From: Macrothele yani
Taxonomy: Eukaryota; Arthropoda; Arachnida; Araneae; Macrothelidae
Assembly (NCBI GenBank): GCA_039090855.1
Contig: CM077034.1
Location: 14,211,970-14,275,969 of the forward strand
Length of the DNA: 64,000 nt
Direction of reading: 5' to 3'
Shown here: piece by piece, positions 1 through 10,392 of the stretch
Position numbering within the stretch: the first letter of the stretch is position 1
Layout: each line of letters starts with the position of its first letter
Position numbers and translations under genes: made by a program
Notes under the pieces: model-generated
What the model was told of the DNA's origin: nothing
What the model saw: only the letters and a program-made list of their open reading frames with translations
Databases searched by the model: none

Positions 1-20
1 TACCTTTAACTATTCATTAG

Positions 21-206
21 GATAGCAAATTGCTTGAAGATATAGTTGGATCTGAAACTGTTGACAGTCTTACCATTTTGTTATCTGGAGTTGGTGTGGA
101 TCAGTTATTAGATGTACCAAAATTACTGTCAAGAAAAGGAGAAATGATTGCATCAGCTGTGTATGACACAGCAGGAAAGTGGGGAATTTGTGAAAAAGTG
201 TATTAA
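21..206 (+). CDS. Probable terminal coding exon of an unidentified host gene
   Basis: A pyrimidine-rich stretch ending in TAG (bases 1-20) is followed by 61 codons open to a TAA at 204-206. The frame upstream of base 21 is closed by that TAG itself, as expected at an intron-exon border. The peptide runs from DSKLLEDIVGS to GKWGICEKVY and has a normal, non-repetitive composition, unlike the mobile-element debris around it. I do not recognise the family. The rest of the gene must lie left of the window. No AATAAA follows closely. It could be the 3' end of a neighbour of the sorting nexin gene, or a gene nested in that gene's intron, since no upstream sorting nexin exon was seen between 207 and 8086. 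Confidence 0.5.
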   Translation, partial: DSKLLEDIVGSETVDSLTILLSGVGVDQLLDVPKLLSRKGEMIASAVYDTAGKWGICEKVY

Positions 207-261
207 TTAATGTTGTAGTTTTGTATTATAAGCCAATTGTATATTATTAGCCAAGATTAAT

Positions 262-1345
262 CATCATTGTCAACCATTATCTATCCACTGCTGGACGAAG
301 GCCTCTCCAAGCCTCTTCCACAACGGTCTGACTTGTGCCAGCCTCCTCCATGTTACTCCCACATACTTTCGAATTTCATCCACCCATCTCCCATGTGGTC
401 TTCTTCTGTCCCTTAGAATCCAATCTAAAATTCCAACTGTCCATCGATGGTCTGTTCTTCTGGCAGTATGTCCAGCCCATTGCCATTTCAGGGATTTGAC
501 TCTCATCATGATGTCTTCCACTCTTGTCATTTTTCAGATCCACAAGTTCCTCTTCTTATCTCTCCTGGTTACACCAAGCATGCACCTCTCCATGCTGCTT
601 TGAGTTGTCTGCAGCCTTTGTATGTCTCTTTTAGTTAAGGTCCACGTCTCTGCACCATACGTAAGCACTGGAAGGATGCATTGATCAAACACTTTTCTTT
701 TAAGACATAATGGCATATTGCTCTTGAAAATTATGCTGTTTCTTCCAAAAGCTCTCCAGGCAAGTTTTGTACGCCGATTAATTTCTTCATCAATGTGACC
801 CTCACTTGATATCTGCTGTCCAAGATAATCTGTTATCTCCAGCTTTTCTCCGTCAATCGATAAATCTTCATTTCTTGTAAAAGCATTGAACATCACTTTT
901 GTCTTCTGAAAGTTCATTTTTAATCCCACTTCTTTACTCTTGTCAGCAAGTTCCTGGATCATACTCTGTAGCTCTGATGGGGTAGTTGCAAAAATGACTA
1001 CGTCATCAGCAAAACGAAGGTAGGTTAGATAATCTCCATTAATCTTTATCCCTTTGTTTTCCCAGTTCATTGATTGAGACATTTTCCAATGTGGCATTAA
1101 AGAGCTTGGGAGATATGGTGTCACCTTGTCTCACTCCCTTTCCAATTTTTATATGTGCTGTATTCTCAAACAGCCAAATCTTGGCACTTGCACTTTCATA
1201 GATGTTATTAATAATATGAATGTATGCGTCTTCAATACCGCAGGATTGTAACTGCTGATGGTTTCACTGAATCAAAGGCCTTTTCATAATCGATAAAAGC
1301 GATGCACAATGGGAGTTCATATTCTCTCGCTCTTTCATACTATGG
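262..1345 (-). pseudogene. 5'-truncated non-LTR retrotransposon reverse transcriptase (RTE/endonuclease-RT type)
   Basis: Reading the minus strand, the 3' half of a LINE polyprotein is visible. Near 1110-1340 are an F-I-D-Y-E-K-A-F-D motif and the G-V-R-Q-G-D motif. Near 1000-1020 is the catalytic F-A-D-D box. Then come a thumb-like region (LTYGAETWTLTKRD) and the C-terminal tail with W-A-G-H. Breaks: a frameshift near 1085 between the RQGD and FADD parts, and an in-frame TGA at 534-536 (an Arg codon is expected) that splits one continuous frame running 1124 to 270. The 5' end stops near 1345 with no endonuclease domain. A second fragment of the same 3' end lies at 62100-62260. It is a dead copy in the intergenic or intronic space of host genes. 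Confidence 0.8.
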
Positions 1346-1574
1346 TTTATGTCTATGTTTTTAATTCTTAAAATTTTATGAAATTCCATCTCTTACCCAT
1401 CTTATACTGTAAAGATGGTAGCGACCCCTAAAAATATTTTGATATTCATAAAAAAAATCAAATTATTTTTTTATATATTGAACGCATTTACGGGTTGGGA
1501 GAAAACAAATTCCAAAAAAAAAAATAATATTTTTAAGGCCACAAAACGCCCACCATACTGGACATGCTAGGGAT

Positions 1575-2240
1575 CTTCTTGGTACAACAACTGGGTAACC
1601 ATGTCATTTTCCAACAAGACGGGGCCACACTACACTGGTCTCCATAAGTCAGGAACTGCCGCCCCGGTGGCGCAGTGGTCTAAGCGATGGCCTCTGATCA
1701 TTTGTCCAAAAGGGGTCCGGGTTCGAATCCCGGTGAGGCATGGATGTTGTGTTTGTCTTACGGCACTGGCTCTCTCCCTTCCCTGGAACCAGTGACCCTA
1801 AATTAGGGACGGGAGACTGCTTATAGCCCATTGAGTTGCTCATGGTGGTCGTTAAACCTCCAATCAATCAATCAATGAATGGATGTTGTGTTTGTCTTAC
1901 GGCACTGGTTCTCTCCCTTCCCTGGAACCAGTGACCCTAAATTAGGGACGGGCGACTGCTTATAGCCCATTGAGTTGCTCACGGTGGTCGTTAAACCTCC
2001 AACCAAGACAAGAAGAAGAAGTCAGGAACTTCCTCAATAGCACACATTCAGCGGCAATTGATGTGGCTGTGATGACCCCATTTCTTAGACTGCAAACTCC
2101 CTGGACCTTATCCCCCCCCCATTTCTTCGTACAGGTGTTTGTAAAGAACAATCTTCTACACTCAAAAGACCTCAAAGCCTGGATGACTTGAAGGTGAAAA
2201 TTTCTGCAGCTTTCACACAAATCCCTCTGCACATGTTAAA
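1575..2240 (+). pseudogene. DDE transposase remnant (IS630/Tc1/mariner superfamily) interrupted by a SINE
   Basis: Left of the SINE the plus strand reads VIFQQDGA, the second catalytic aspartate region of this superfamily. Right of it the frame continues as VRNFLNSTHSAAID and later KISAAFTQIPLHMLNK, typical of the C-terminal half of a mariner-like transposase. The SINE at 1658-2018 with its duplicated target separates the halves. Several stops and an indel in the C run near 2110-2120 break the frame. It runs without a clear terminal inverted repeat into the composite repeat starting at about 2240. Family placement within the superfamily is uncertain. Confidence 0.55.
1658..2018 (+). mobile_element. 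SINE-1 copy: tRNA-derived head plus two tail units
   Basis: The head (about 1666-1740) has an A box TGGCGCAGTGG and a B box GGTTCGAATCC, so it comes from a tRNA (Leu-like by its GGTCTAAGCG stretch). The body (ATGGATGTTGTGTTTGTC to GGTCGTTAAACCTCC) is present twice, about 1740-1880 and 1880-2003. A 12-bp target duplication AAGTCAGGAACT lies at 1646-1657 and 2019-2030. Internal RNA polymerase III promoter boxes are intact by eye. Confidence 0.85.
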
Positions 2241-3571
2241 CAAGTTAGTAAAATCGTGCAATGCATTGATTACAATACGCTTTCCAACGTACCAGAAATC
2301 ATTACTCAAGTTATGAGGATAATGGCTGTGGAATAAATCTCGGTCCTCTGACCCAACCTTTGACCCCATTTCGAGATGATATGAAGGTAATGCGTAATAT
2401 ACGCACACAGCACGTGACTTAATGAGGCATATGGTAGTGAGAGTATGACGTCATAAAACTTTAAGAGGATCCACAAACAACGCGTGACTTAACAAGGCAG
2501 ATGGCGTGAACGCGCGCGCCCACATCTCAATCACAAGTCGATCGCGAGAGTGCGACATCCTAAGATTTTTAAGAATGGGAAATATTAATGGGACGACGCC
2601 GTGACACCAAAAACGCATTAACTCGGGGTGGTTATTTAACCCACTAAACGAATTTTTCCAAAGTCGAGATCAAGCTAAATCGATTTCTAGTACCAGAAAA
2701 CGGTAGGTTAATCACTTTCATCAAAATCGTTAGAGCCGTTTTCAAAATAAAATTTACACATACACAAGAATTGCTCCTTTAATAAAATGTTATGGAATGC
2801 ATGCTGCTCCTATGTCCTGACCTTTGGCCTCACTTCACCCATTTTCAACAGGGTTCGTCCCCAGGTGGTCCCCTACCATATACTAAAATTTCATTGAAAT
2901 CGAACCGTATTTACGCAAGTTATGACGTGTAAGGGCAGTGGAATGGATCCCGCTCCTATGTCCTGACCTTTGGCCTCGCTTCACCCATTTTCAACGGGGT
3001 TCGTCCCCAGGTGGTCCCCTACCATATACTAAAATTTCATTGAAATCGAACCGTATTTACGCAAGTTGTGACGCGTAAGAGCAGTAGAATGGATCCCGTT
3101 CCTATGCCCTGACCTTTGGCCTCACTTCACCCATTTTCAACAGGGTTCGTCCTCAGGTGGTCCCCTACCATATACTAAAATTTCATTGAAATCGAACCGT
3201 ATTTACGCAAGTTATGCCGCGTAAGGGCAGTGGAATGGATCCCGCTCCTATGTCCTGACCTTCGACCCCACTTCACCCATTATGAATAGGGTTCAATCCC
3301 AGGTGGTCCTCTACGACATACTAAAATTTCATCGAAATTGAGCCATATTTACGCAAGTTATGACGCGTAAGGGCAGTGGAATGGATCCCGCTCCTATGTC
3401 GTGACCTTTGACCCCATTTCGTCTATTTTCAATAGGGTTTGTCCCCAGGTGGTCCCCTACCACATGCTAAAATTTCATCGAAATCGAACCATTTTTACGC
3501 GAGTTATCGTTCGGACAGACGGACAAAGCTGGAGCATATACGTTTCTTCAACCTACGGTTTGGAAGCGTAA
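2240..3571 (+). repeat. Composite repeat family copy A with five ~147-bp tandem subunits
   Basis: The copy begins GTTAGTAAAATCGTGCA and ends in GGACAAAGCTGGAGCATATACG plus GGAAGCGTA. Inside are five direct subunits (about 2790-3530), each with TGACCTTTG, a TTTTCAA(C/T)(A/G)GGGTT block, GGTGGTCCCCTAC and ATCGAAATCGAACC. Copies B (53599-54901) and C (56403-58256, inverted) share both the unique left part and the subunits. Short inverted matches, CGCTTTCCAAC near the left end and GTTGGAAAGCG at the right end of copy B, suggest a non-autonomous DNA element. No protein is encoded. Confidence 0.7.
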
Positions 3572-3677
3572 AAAACCACGTGGCAAGAATTGAGTATCAG
3601 GTATGAACTCTATTGGGTCCGCGAAGTGGTCGTGTAGACGCCTACACAAACTCTCATCCATAAGGTAATTTCTGCCA

Positions 3678-5371
3678 CAGTCACAGTATTTGTCATTTTC
3701 TAGTAGGACTTCCGTCCACAGTGAGTAGCAGAGTTTAGGTCCCAGCCACCTACAGCGAGATCGCATTTTGGGCAGGACACAGAAACGGAAGGAATGAGAG
3801 CAAGTCTAGCGACTTTGACAGAACAGTTTGTAGTGAGATTAGAGTACACTAGATGGCGCCACCGTCTTCTTGTAGGACTTCCGTCCACAGTGAGTAGAGT
3901 TTAGGTCCCAGCCACCTACAGCGAGATCGCCTTTTGGGCAGGACACAGAAACAGAAGGAATTAGAGCAAGTCTAGCGACTTTGACAGAACAGTTTTGTAG
4001 TGATATTAGAGTACACTAGATGGCGCCACCGTCTTCTTGTAGGACTTCCGTCCACAGTGAGTAGAGTTTAGGTCCCAGCCACCTACAGCGAGATCGCCTT
4101 TTGGGCAGGACACAGAAACGGAAGGAATGAGAGCAAGTCTAGCGACTTTGACAGAACAGTTTGTAGTGAGGTTAGAGTACACTAGATGGCGCCACCGTCT
4201 TCTTGTAGGACTTCCGTCCACAGTGAGTAGAGTTTAGGTCCCAGCCACCTACAGCGAGATCGCCTTTTGGGCAGGACACAGAAACGGAAGGAATGAGAGC
4301 AAGTCTAGCGACTTTGACAGAACAGTTTGTAGTGAGATTAGAGTACACTAGATGGTGCCACCGTACAAGTACGATGTTGCACATAAACAGGTGAGAGAAT
4401 TCCAGTATTTGTCATTTTCTTGTAGGACTTCCGTCCACAGTGAGTAGAGTTTAGGGTCCCAGCCACCTACAGCGAGATCGCCTTTTGGGCAGGACACAGA
4501 AACATAAGGAATGAGAGCAAGTCTAGCGACTTTGACAGAACAGTTTTGTAGTGAGATTAGAGTACAGTAGATGGTGCCACCGTACAAGTACGATGTTGCA
4601 CATAGACAGGTGAGAGAATTCCAGTATTTGTCATTTTCTTGTAGGACTTCCGTCCACAGTGAGTAGAGTTTAGGTCCCAGCCACATACAGCGAAATCGCC
4701 TTTTGGGCAGGACGCAGAAATGGAAGGAATGAGAGCAAGTCTAGTGACTTTGACAGAACAGTTTTGTAGTGAGGTTAGAATACAGTAGATGGCGCCACCG
4801 TCTTCTTGTAGGACTTCTGCCACAGTGAGTAGAGTTTAGGTCCCAGCCACCTACAGCGAGATCGCCTTTTGGGCAGGACGCAGAAACGGAAGGAATGAGA
4901 GCAAGTCTAGCGAGTTTGACAGAACAGTTTGTAGTGAGATTAGAGTACAGTAGATGGCGCCACCGTCTTCTTGTAGGACTTCCATCCACAGTGAGTAGAG
5001 TTTAGGTCCCAGCCACCTACAGCGAGATCACCTTTTGGGCAGGACACAGAAACGGAAAGGAATGAGAGCAAGTCTAGCGACTTTGACAGAACAGTTTGTA
5101 GTGAGATTAGAGTACAGTAGATGGCGCCACCGTACAAGTACGATGTTGCACACAGAGGGGTGAGAGAATTTCAGCGGGAGCATAGGAAAGGATACCCATT
5201 TAACCAGTGGGTCCAACCTGGGGGCCGTCACTTAACGTGCTCGTCCGATGCACGGCGGATATTCAGCGATTGTTAGTAAATCACACCATCTGTGAAAGAT
5301 CAGCCCAGGTTCGAACCTGAGGACCTTGCCTCGATAGTCTGACTCGCTAACCACTAAGCCATCTGCGGCTC
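3678..5371 (-). mobile_element. SINE-2: second tRNA-derived SINE with tandemly amplified body
   Basis: On the minus strand the head (about 5305-5370) has an A box TGGCTTAGTGGTTAG and a B box GGTTCGAACCT, unlike SINE-1. It is followed by a body that continues into about nine tandem units filling 3700-5165. Units come in two lengths, about 167 bp and about 216 bp; the longer ones keep an extra block containing ACAAGTACGATGTTGCAC. The whole 1.69-kb structure is bracketed by a perfect 16-bp repeat AAGGTAATTTCTGCCA at 3662-3677 and 5372-5387, which marks it as one insertion. Open frames across the units are chance, since they drift out of phase between units. Confidence 0.8.
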
Positions 5372-5525
5372 AAGGTAATTTCTGCCAAATATTGACTTGT
5401 TATGTATGTTACAAGCCATGCCACAGCATTTTTAAATCATCCCTACCCAAACAGATGACCCTGTAAGAGAGCAGGTCCAGATTTAGCATCAACTCTGTGA
5501 AGAAACAACATTAATGGAAAAGTGA

Positions 5526-5966
5526 GTGAGACAAGGTGCAGTGAAACCTGGGTACTACAGAAAAAACATAGGAGTCGTTTGTGTGCTGGAGAAATGCGTT
5601 GCTGTACAGGAGGGTTGCGGGAAAACGCATTCTGATCGTGGGAGGGATGAAGACGCGTTGCAGTTGAGTAATGTGAAGCAAGATGTTGTTAGCAAGATGG
5701 GGACTAATATTATAAGGTGGTTTGGCCATGTTGAAAGAATGAGTGATGAGATGCTTACTAGGAATTTTTTTTTAGCCCAAGTAGTGAGAAGGAAAGGCAG
5801 AGGAAGGCCAAGGAAGTCAGGGGAGGATCAGACTATGGGGTGTCTGCATAAGAAAAAGATTATGAAGTATACGAGGTCTCGTGTATGTCGTGTGATGGAT
5901 GTCAGTGAAGCCCAAATTGTGTGTCAAGGTCACTGTAAATGTAGAAGTTTGATACAGCAACAGTAA
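5526..5966 (+). pseudogene. C-terminal fragment of a LINE polyprotein
   Basis: The open frame contains MGTNIIRWFGHVERMSDEML followed by RRKGRGRPRK. This is the tail seen at the end of endonuclease-reverse transcriptase proteins of non-LTR elements, after the thumb domain. Nothing of the palm domain is left, so this is a heavily 5'-truncated insertion. The reading frame remains open to 5966. An insertion-like FFLAQ stretch from a T run near 5765 suggests decay. Strand is opposite to the LINE at 262-1345. Confidence 0.65.
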
Positions 5967-6045
5967 GTAAATAATCAGTTAAAAATTTATCTGGTGGTTT
6001 GTATTTCTTTGTGGAGCTAGCATCTGAATCTCAGAGAACAGCTTA

Positions 6046-6048
6046 GTG

Positions 6049-6088
<40 letters not shown>
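6046..6088. repeat. (GT)n microsatellite
   Basis: An uninterrupted run of about 20 GT dinucleotides directly abuts the left end of the Tc1-1 element. Confidence 0.95.
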
Positions 6089-6090
<2 letters not shown>

Positions 6091-7651
6091 ACTAGTGTAC
6101 AAAACTCAAGCAACAACGTCGTTTGACAGCATACAGTCATGACAGGGGAGACAAGGGCGATTTGCGGGTTGTACAAGGGAACAACAGCTCATGACAAAGG
6201 TGATGCATATGCAAATAGCAGGAGTTCGACGTCAGAGGTGACGTGAGGGCACGTAAACTGCGTCCAGGCAGCGCGCGCAGTGCCAGCCGACTACAAAAGA
6301 CGGCGGACAGAGGCATTTCCAGACATTCGCAGCAAGTGAGATCGATCGTGCAATACGGCTAGGAGAAACCTTCAGGATGCCTTTACACGTGGTAGAATGA
6401 TCGGCAAGCTGGAGGAGGGGCGTACCATGATGAGTGTTGCCCAAGAGTTTGGAATCGATAAAAGTGTAGTGTCACGAGCTTGGAAAGCCTACCGAACGAC
6501 AGGTACAGCTGCACGAAAGGTAGGTGGTGGTCACCCCGGGAAAACAACGGCGAGTGACGACCGATATCTCGTCGTGCAAGCGAAAAGAGACCGGAACCAG
6601 ACAGCTGGCAGCATGGCGCAGTGGTTGCGTACAGCAACCGGACGACAGGTATCCCGGTTTACTGTGGCCAGACGCCTTCATAAGGGTGGGCTATATGCCC
6701 GCCGGCCGGAACGCTGCATACCATTGACAGCAGCCCATCGGCGGCACCGTTTACAGTGGTTTCGCGAACATGCACACTGGACACCTGATCAATGGAGTCA
6801 CGTCCTCTTTACCGATGAGTCGTTTCAGTCGGACAAACGATTCTCAGCGCCAGTTGATCTGGCGAGAGGTAGGGACACGCTTTCATCCCACGAACATCAG
6901 GGAACGAGACCGTTGGGGTGGTCCTGGCGTACTTGTGTGTGGTGGCATTGTGCTGAACGGTCGGACGGAGCTCCACATTTTCGACACAGGTTCCGTAACC
7001 GGAGCGCGTTACTGTGATGAGATCATCCGCCCCCACGTGCGTCTGTTCCGAGGTGCCATTGGTCCAGACTTTGTTTTTATGGACGACAACGCTCGCCCAC
7101 ACAGGTCCCAAGCAGTTGAGGACCTGTTAGATTCTGAAGATATTCGCAGAATGGAGTGGCCAGCGTGCTCCCCTAATTTAAATCCCATCGAACATGTGTG
7201 GGATGTTTTGGGGAGATGCCTGGCGGCACGATCGTTTCCCCCGGAGAACACCAGACAACTGACACAGATGCTCATCGAGGAGTGGGAACTTGTTACCTCA
7301 AGAACTGTTGGATCATCTAGTGTTGAGTATGGCCAGACGGTGCCACGCAACCATTGCACTTCGGGGAGGTCATATCACTTCGGGGAGGTCATATCCCGTA
7401 CTAAGGGACTTTGGATTGTTGTTCTCCCTCATGGACTGTCGGTTAGGTGTACGAACGCCGTGCTGTCAATAAACCATTTTCTGCTGCCTGCCTTCGTGTA
7501 TGCGTTCTATTCATTTGTTTGCTACGCTGCTTTCGTCATCCTTTAGGTACTGCATTGTGCCTCTGTAGTGTGAATTTCATGTCTCACAGGTGAGTTTTCG
7601 CGGAATTACGCCAAAATCAGTAAAGTTGCTTAAGTTTTGCACACTAGTGTA
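6089..7651 (+). mobile_element. Tc1-1 transposon with terminal inverted repeats
   Basis: Ends match as inverted repeats: CACTAGTGTACAAAACTCAA at the left and, read from the right, CACTAGTGTGCAAAACTTAA, each next to TA, the target used by the Tc1/mariner superfamily. Length is about 1.56 kb, normal for the family. It carries one damaged transposase gene (separate entry). A 21-base segment (TTCGGGGAGGTCATATC...) is duplicated near 7360-7395, probably by slippage. Confidence 0.85.
6397..7472 (+). pseudogene. Tc1-type DD34E transposase, frameshifted
   Basis: The N-terminal helix-turn-helix (EEGRTMMSVAQEFGIDKSVV, residues about 5-30) and the paired-like second domain read from 6397. The first catalytic Asp sits in LFTDES near 6815. 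A frameshift just after it moves the frame to RQLIWREVG. The second Asp lies in FMDDNARPH (about 7078-7104) and the Glu in NPIEHVWD, with 34 residues between, so the triad DD34E is complete. A second frameshift near 7290 throws out the C-terminal ALRGGHI end. The protein cuts and pastes the element in cis; this copy cannot make it. It is related to, but distinct from, the Tc1-2 family in this window. Confidence 0.85.
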
Positions 7652-7795
7652 TGTGTGTGTATGTATGTATGTATGTATTTCTTCTACCTTGCTGTACGTA
7701 CGTACATCCGTCCGTCCCTCCATCCATCCATCCATCCATCCATCCCTCCCTCCCTCCCTCCCTCCCTCCCTCCCTCCATCCATCCATCCTTCGCA
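7652..7795. repeat. GTAT, CATC and CCTC simple repeats
   Basis: After the right end of Tc1-1 come GTAT repeats (7652-7678), GTAC/ATCC repeats, then (CATC)n and (CCTC)n from about 7714 to 7795. They are low-complexity and encode no gene, though all frames happen to be open. Confidence 0.9.
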
Positions 7796-8086
7796 TTTGT
7801 AACATGTGACAAATAAGAAAAAAACAATAACTGGCCAGTAGACCACTGGGTAAATTGAACACATACAAAAAAAATAATTGAACACATACAAAAAAAATTC
7901 TACGTTACACAGCACAGACCCAGACATTTGTGTATTATAGAAATGCTGTGTTTATGTATCGCCACTTTATTTTACAATGGTTCAGCAAATTATATGGCTT
8001 ATTGAAATTCAAATTGGTATTACTTGATTTGGCGTAAAATAATTTATTCTATTCTTATTCTTGGCATTACCATTTTCTTTTTCTAG

Positions 8087-8171
8087 AATTACAAGATTTT
8101 AAAATAAGAAGAGTTGCAGCCTTCAAAAAAATCTTGTGGAACTTGCAGAATTGGAAGTTAAGCACGCTAAA
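8087..8171 (+). CDS. SNX6: Internal exon of an SNX5/6-type sorting nexin (apparent 1-bp frameshift)
   Basis: An 85-bp exon lies between a strong acceptor (CATTTTCTTTTTCTAG, ending 8086) and a perfect donor (AAA|GTAAGT at 8172). It enters with two bases of a split codon and reads LQDFKIRRVAAFKK. After an A run at 8125-8131 the next frame reads LVELAELEVKHAK. Together this is the end of the BAR domain of SNX5/SNX6/SNX32 proteins, retromer-associated (ESCPE-1) sorting nexins that tubulate endosomes. One A appears to be missing from the run (7 present, 8 needed). In the downstream frame the exon ends in phase 0, exactly matching the exon at 24826. Since both splice sites are intact, an assembly error or a recent lesion is likelier than an old pseudogene. 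Confidence 0.8.
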
Positions 8172-8739
8172 GTAAGTTTAGTGTATTCTGTTCAAGTTCA
8201 AAACATCCAGATTTTTCATTTGTATCGCTAAATTAGTTATTTGTAATAAAACAAAATGTGTGATTATATGAGCAAACACTAAAGAGCAGTTTTAGCAAAC
8301 TATTAATACATTCAAACCTCGATAAACCACACCCCGTCTTCTGCCCAGTGCTTACGGGTTACGGTTTGCTCTACTAAATGTGAATTTCCCCCTTTAAACC
8401 GCCACCTTGTTGACCACCCTCTGCCAAGACATTCTGGTAACATTTTGGTCTTTCTTATTGGAGAATACACCGCTGAACTGCCGCTCAAAATATTCACTTG
8501 CGACACCCACATTATCTTCTTAAGTGTGCCCTGAAAGCATGTTTGATGGATTTTCCTCAAATATGTTTAGTGGAGTGGGTGAGATAACAGTCGTTTCCAT
8601 GCTCACACCCTTGCAAAAGGAATAATGCCATTTGCAAAGAGTGGTCAGCTGCTGAAAATTAAGGGCAGACTCTTCTGTGACCAACTGCATCTGATAGAAA
8701 TGGTATAACTGGGGTGGGTGTGTGTGCATGCAGTTAAAT

Positions 8740-9935
8740 ACGTGTTCCGATCAAAAAGTTCCGAGACTAGGCCGATATACAACAAAGTACTTACGTCACT
8801 TAAGTCTGGCTATGATCTCTCTCAAAGTAGCCTCCTTGGGCAGTGGTACACCGCTGCCAACGTTTTTGCCACTATTGGAACGCTCCCTGGAATTGGTGTT
8901 CACGAATTAAGTCAGTGTCTTCTTTGCCCATCACTACTCTGCCCCTGTTTCACAGGGATTCGAAGTCAGCCTTTGTTCACTACGTTCGCCTTCAGTGGCA
9001 GAATCGGTGGAATCAACAGACGGAGAACAAACTCTTTAAATTGAAGCCAGAGATCGGTTTATGGACATCTCGTCTCCGTGTTCATCGTCGTGAGGAGGTC
9101 ATCTTGGCACGTCTCCGCATTGGGCATTGTCGCATTACTCACCGCTATTTGCTGTGTGGCGACACTGCTCCTATGTGTGAGACGTGCAACTGCCGAATTA
9201 CTCTCATTCATGTTATATATGTGTTTGTGATCGTTTTCATTTACATCGATTTCAACATTTTCGTACTCATCTGTTGGATGACAGTGCAGCTACGCTGCGG
9301 AAGATTTCGGGCGAACCGTGCAATACGTTCGCTGTCTTTTCGTTTTTTAAGCATATTGACTTCTTAAAACTCATCTAGCTTTTAAATTGTTTCCTACGTT
9401 GGCCTGATTTTAACTTTTGTACCACGCTTTTAACGTCTTTGATTTGTTGGTCTCGTGTCTGGCGTTCTTTGGCCAAATTTGGCCCTTGCGCCGATAAAAA
9501 CCCATCAACCAACCAACCTGTTCACGAATCGTGTCAAGCACCGTCTGCGATTCGCGCTGGATCTCGTCCACGGTTTCAAAACAGTGACCCTTGAGCTTAA
9601 GCTTCCATCTTCAAGAACAGAAAGAAGTCACAGGGGGCCAAATCCGGCCGGCAAGTAAGGTGGGTGAGGAAGAGCAGTCGTGCTGTTGCGGTTGCAAAAC
9701 TGCCATGTTGCCAACGCTCTGTGAGCTGCTGCAGTGTCGTCGTGACGGAGCAGGTAATCGCCCCTGCACCACATTTCAGATTGTTTGCGGCGAATGTCCT
9801 CCCTAAGACGCCGAAGAACATCACAGTAAAAAAGGGCAGTGACAGTCTGGCCCTGGGGGACAAATTCACGGTGTACAACCCCATGAATTTGTACAAAAAT
9901 CTAGCGGATAATGCTTACCTTGGCGTTCCTTTCTA
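8740..9935 (-). pseudogene. Mariner-type transposase remnant split by a LINE end
   Basis: Read on the minus strand, the motif PDLAPCDFFLFLK (about 9605-9645) is the third-aspartate region of DD34D mariner transposases. It is followed by LKGHCFETVDEIQRESQ and VLDTIRE before the break at 9529. Beyond the inserted LINE the sequence resumes from 8907 down to a terminal sequence near 8740 (CGTGTTCCGATCAAAAAGTT). Frameshifts are frequent and the first Asp region is not clear. The upper end is cut by the SINE at 9955. Confidence 0.6.
8908..9518 (+). mobile_element. 5'-truncated LINE (Jockey/I-like) 3' end with 11-bp target duplication
   Basis: The 611-bp insert is flanked by TGTTCACGAAT at 8897-8907 and 9519-9529. 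Its reading frames encode KPEIGLWTSRLRVHRREEVI, then LARLRIGHCRITHRYLL and a CETCNC cysteine motif. This is the RNase H to zinc-knuckle tail typical of Jockey/I-clade polyproteins, followed by a coding end (FFKHIDFLKLI) and a 3' tail of AACC repeats. A frameshift lies near 9220. The insertion landed in the dead mariner transposase. Confidence 0.7.
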
Positions 9936-9954
9936 GCGACGGGAACATTTCACG

Positions 9955-10178
9955 AGGTGGCGCAGTGGTCTAAGGCGCTGGCCTCTGATCATTTGTCCGT
10001 AAGGGGTCCGGGTTCAAATCCCGGTGAGGCATGGATGTTGTGTTTGTCTTATGGCACTGGCTCTCTCCCTTCCCTGGAACCAGTGACCCTAAATTAGGGA
10101 TGGGCGACTGCTTAAACCCATTGAGTTGCTCACGGTGGTCGTTAAACATCCACTCCAAAAAAAAAAAAAAAAAAAAAA
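9955..10178 (+). mobile_element. SINE-1 copy, complete with poly(A)
   Basis: Head with A box TGGCGCAGTGG and B box GGTTCAAATCC (one change from other copies), a single body unit, then a run of about 24 A. The target duplication AACATTTCACG lies at 9944-9954 and 10179-10189. This is the simple one-tail form, useful as the reference for the multi-tail copies. Confidence 0.88.
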
Positions 10179-10392
10179 AACATTTCACGCACGTGTTTTC
10201 CGGTTTTTGTTGATGTTATTGTCCTAAAGTCCGTTGTATGCGATGACTGGCTTTACTTCTCACACTTTTTGCTGGGTATACTCATTGGATCTTTGCCTTA
10301 GGATTCCAAACACATCAATTTTTACCGTTCTTTATACTCGAAATGTTCGCCCATACTCTGAGCATCCTAAGGAGCGTGGCGACTTTGGCAAC

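Noticed and set aside
1666..1740. tRNA gene (and the similar heads at 9955, 32340, 41433, 41738, 51387)
   Set aside because: A and B boxes are present, but the acceptor stem does not close, each head runs into the same SINE body, and target duplications flank them.
3548..5231. Minus-strand frames with LALIPSVSVSCPKGDLAVGG repeats
   Set aside because: Repeated shadows of SINE-2 units, out of frame between units, with no start or domain.
5305..5370. tRNA gene on the minus strand
   Set aside because: It is the head of SINE-2: a body follows and a 16-bp target duplication brackets the whole.
8312..8560. pogo/Tigger-like terminal sequence at TTCAAACCTCGATAAACC
   Set aside because: Resembles such ends, but no matching opposite end or transposase is visible.
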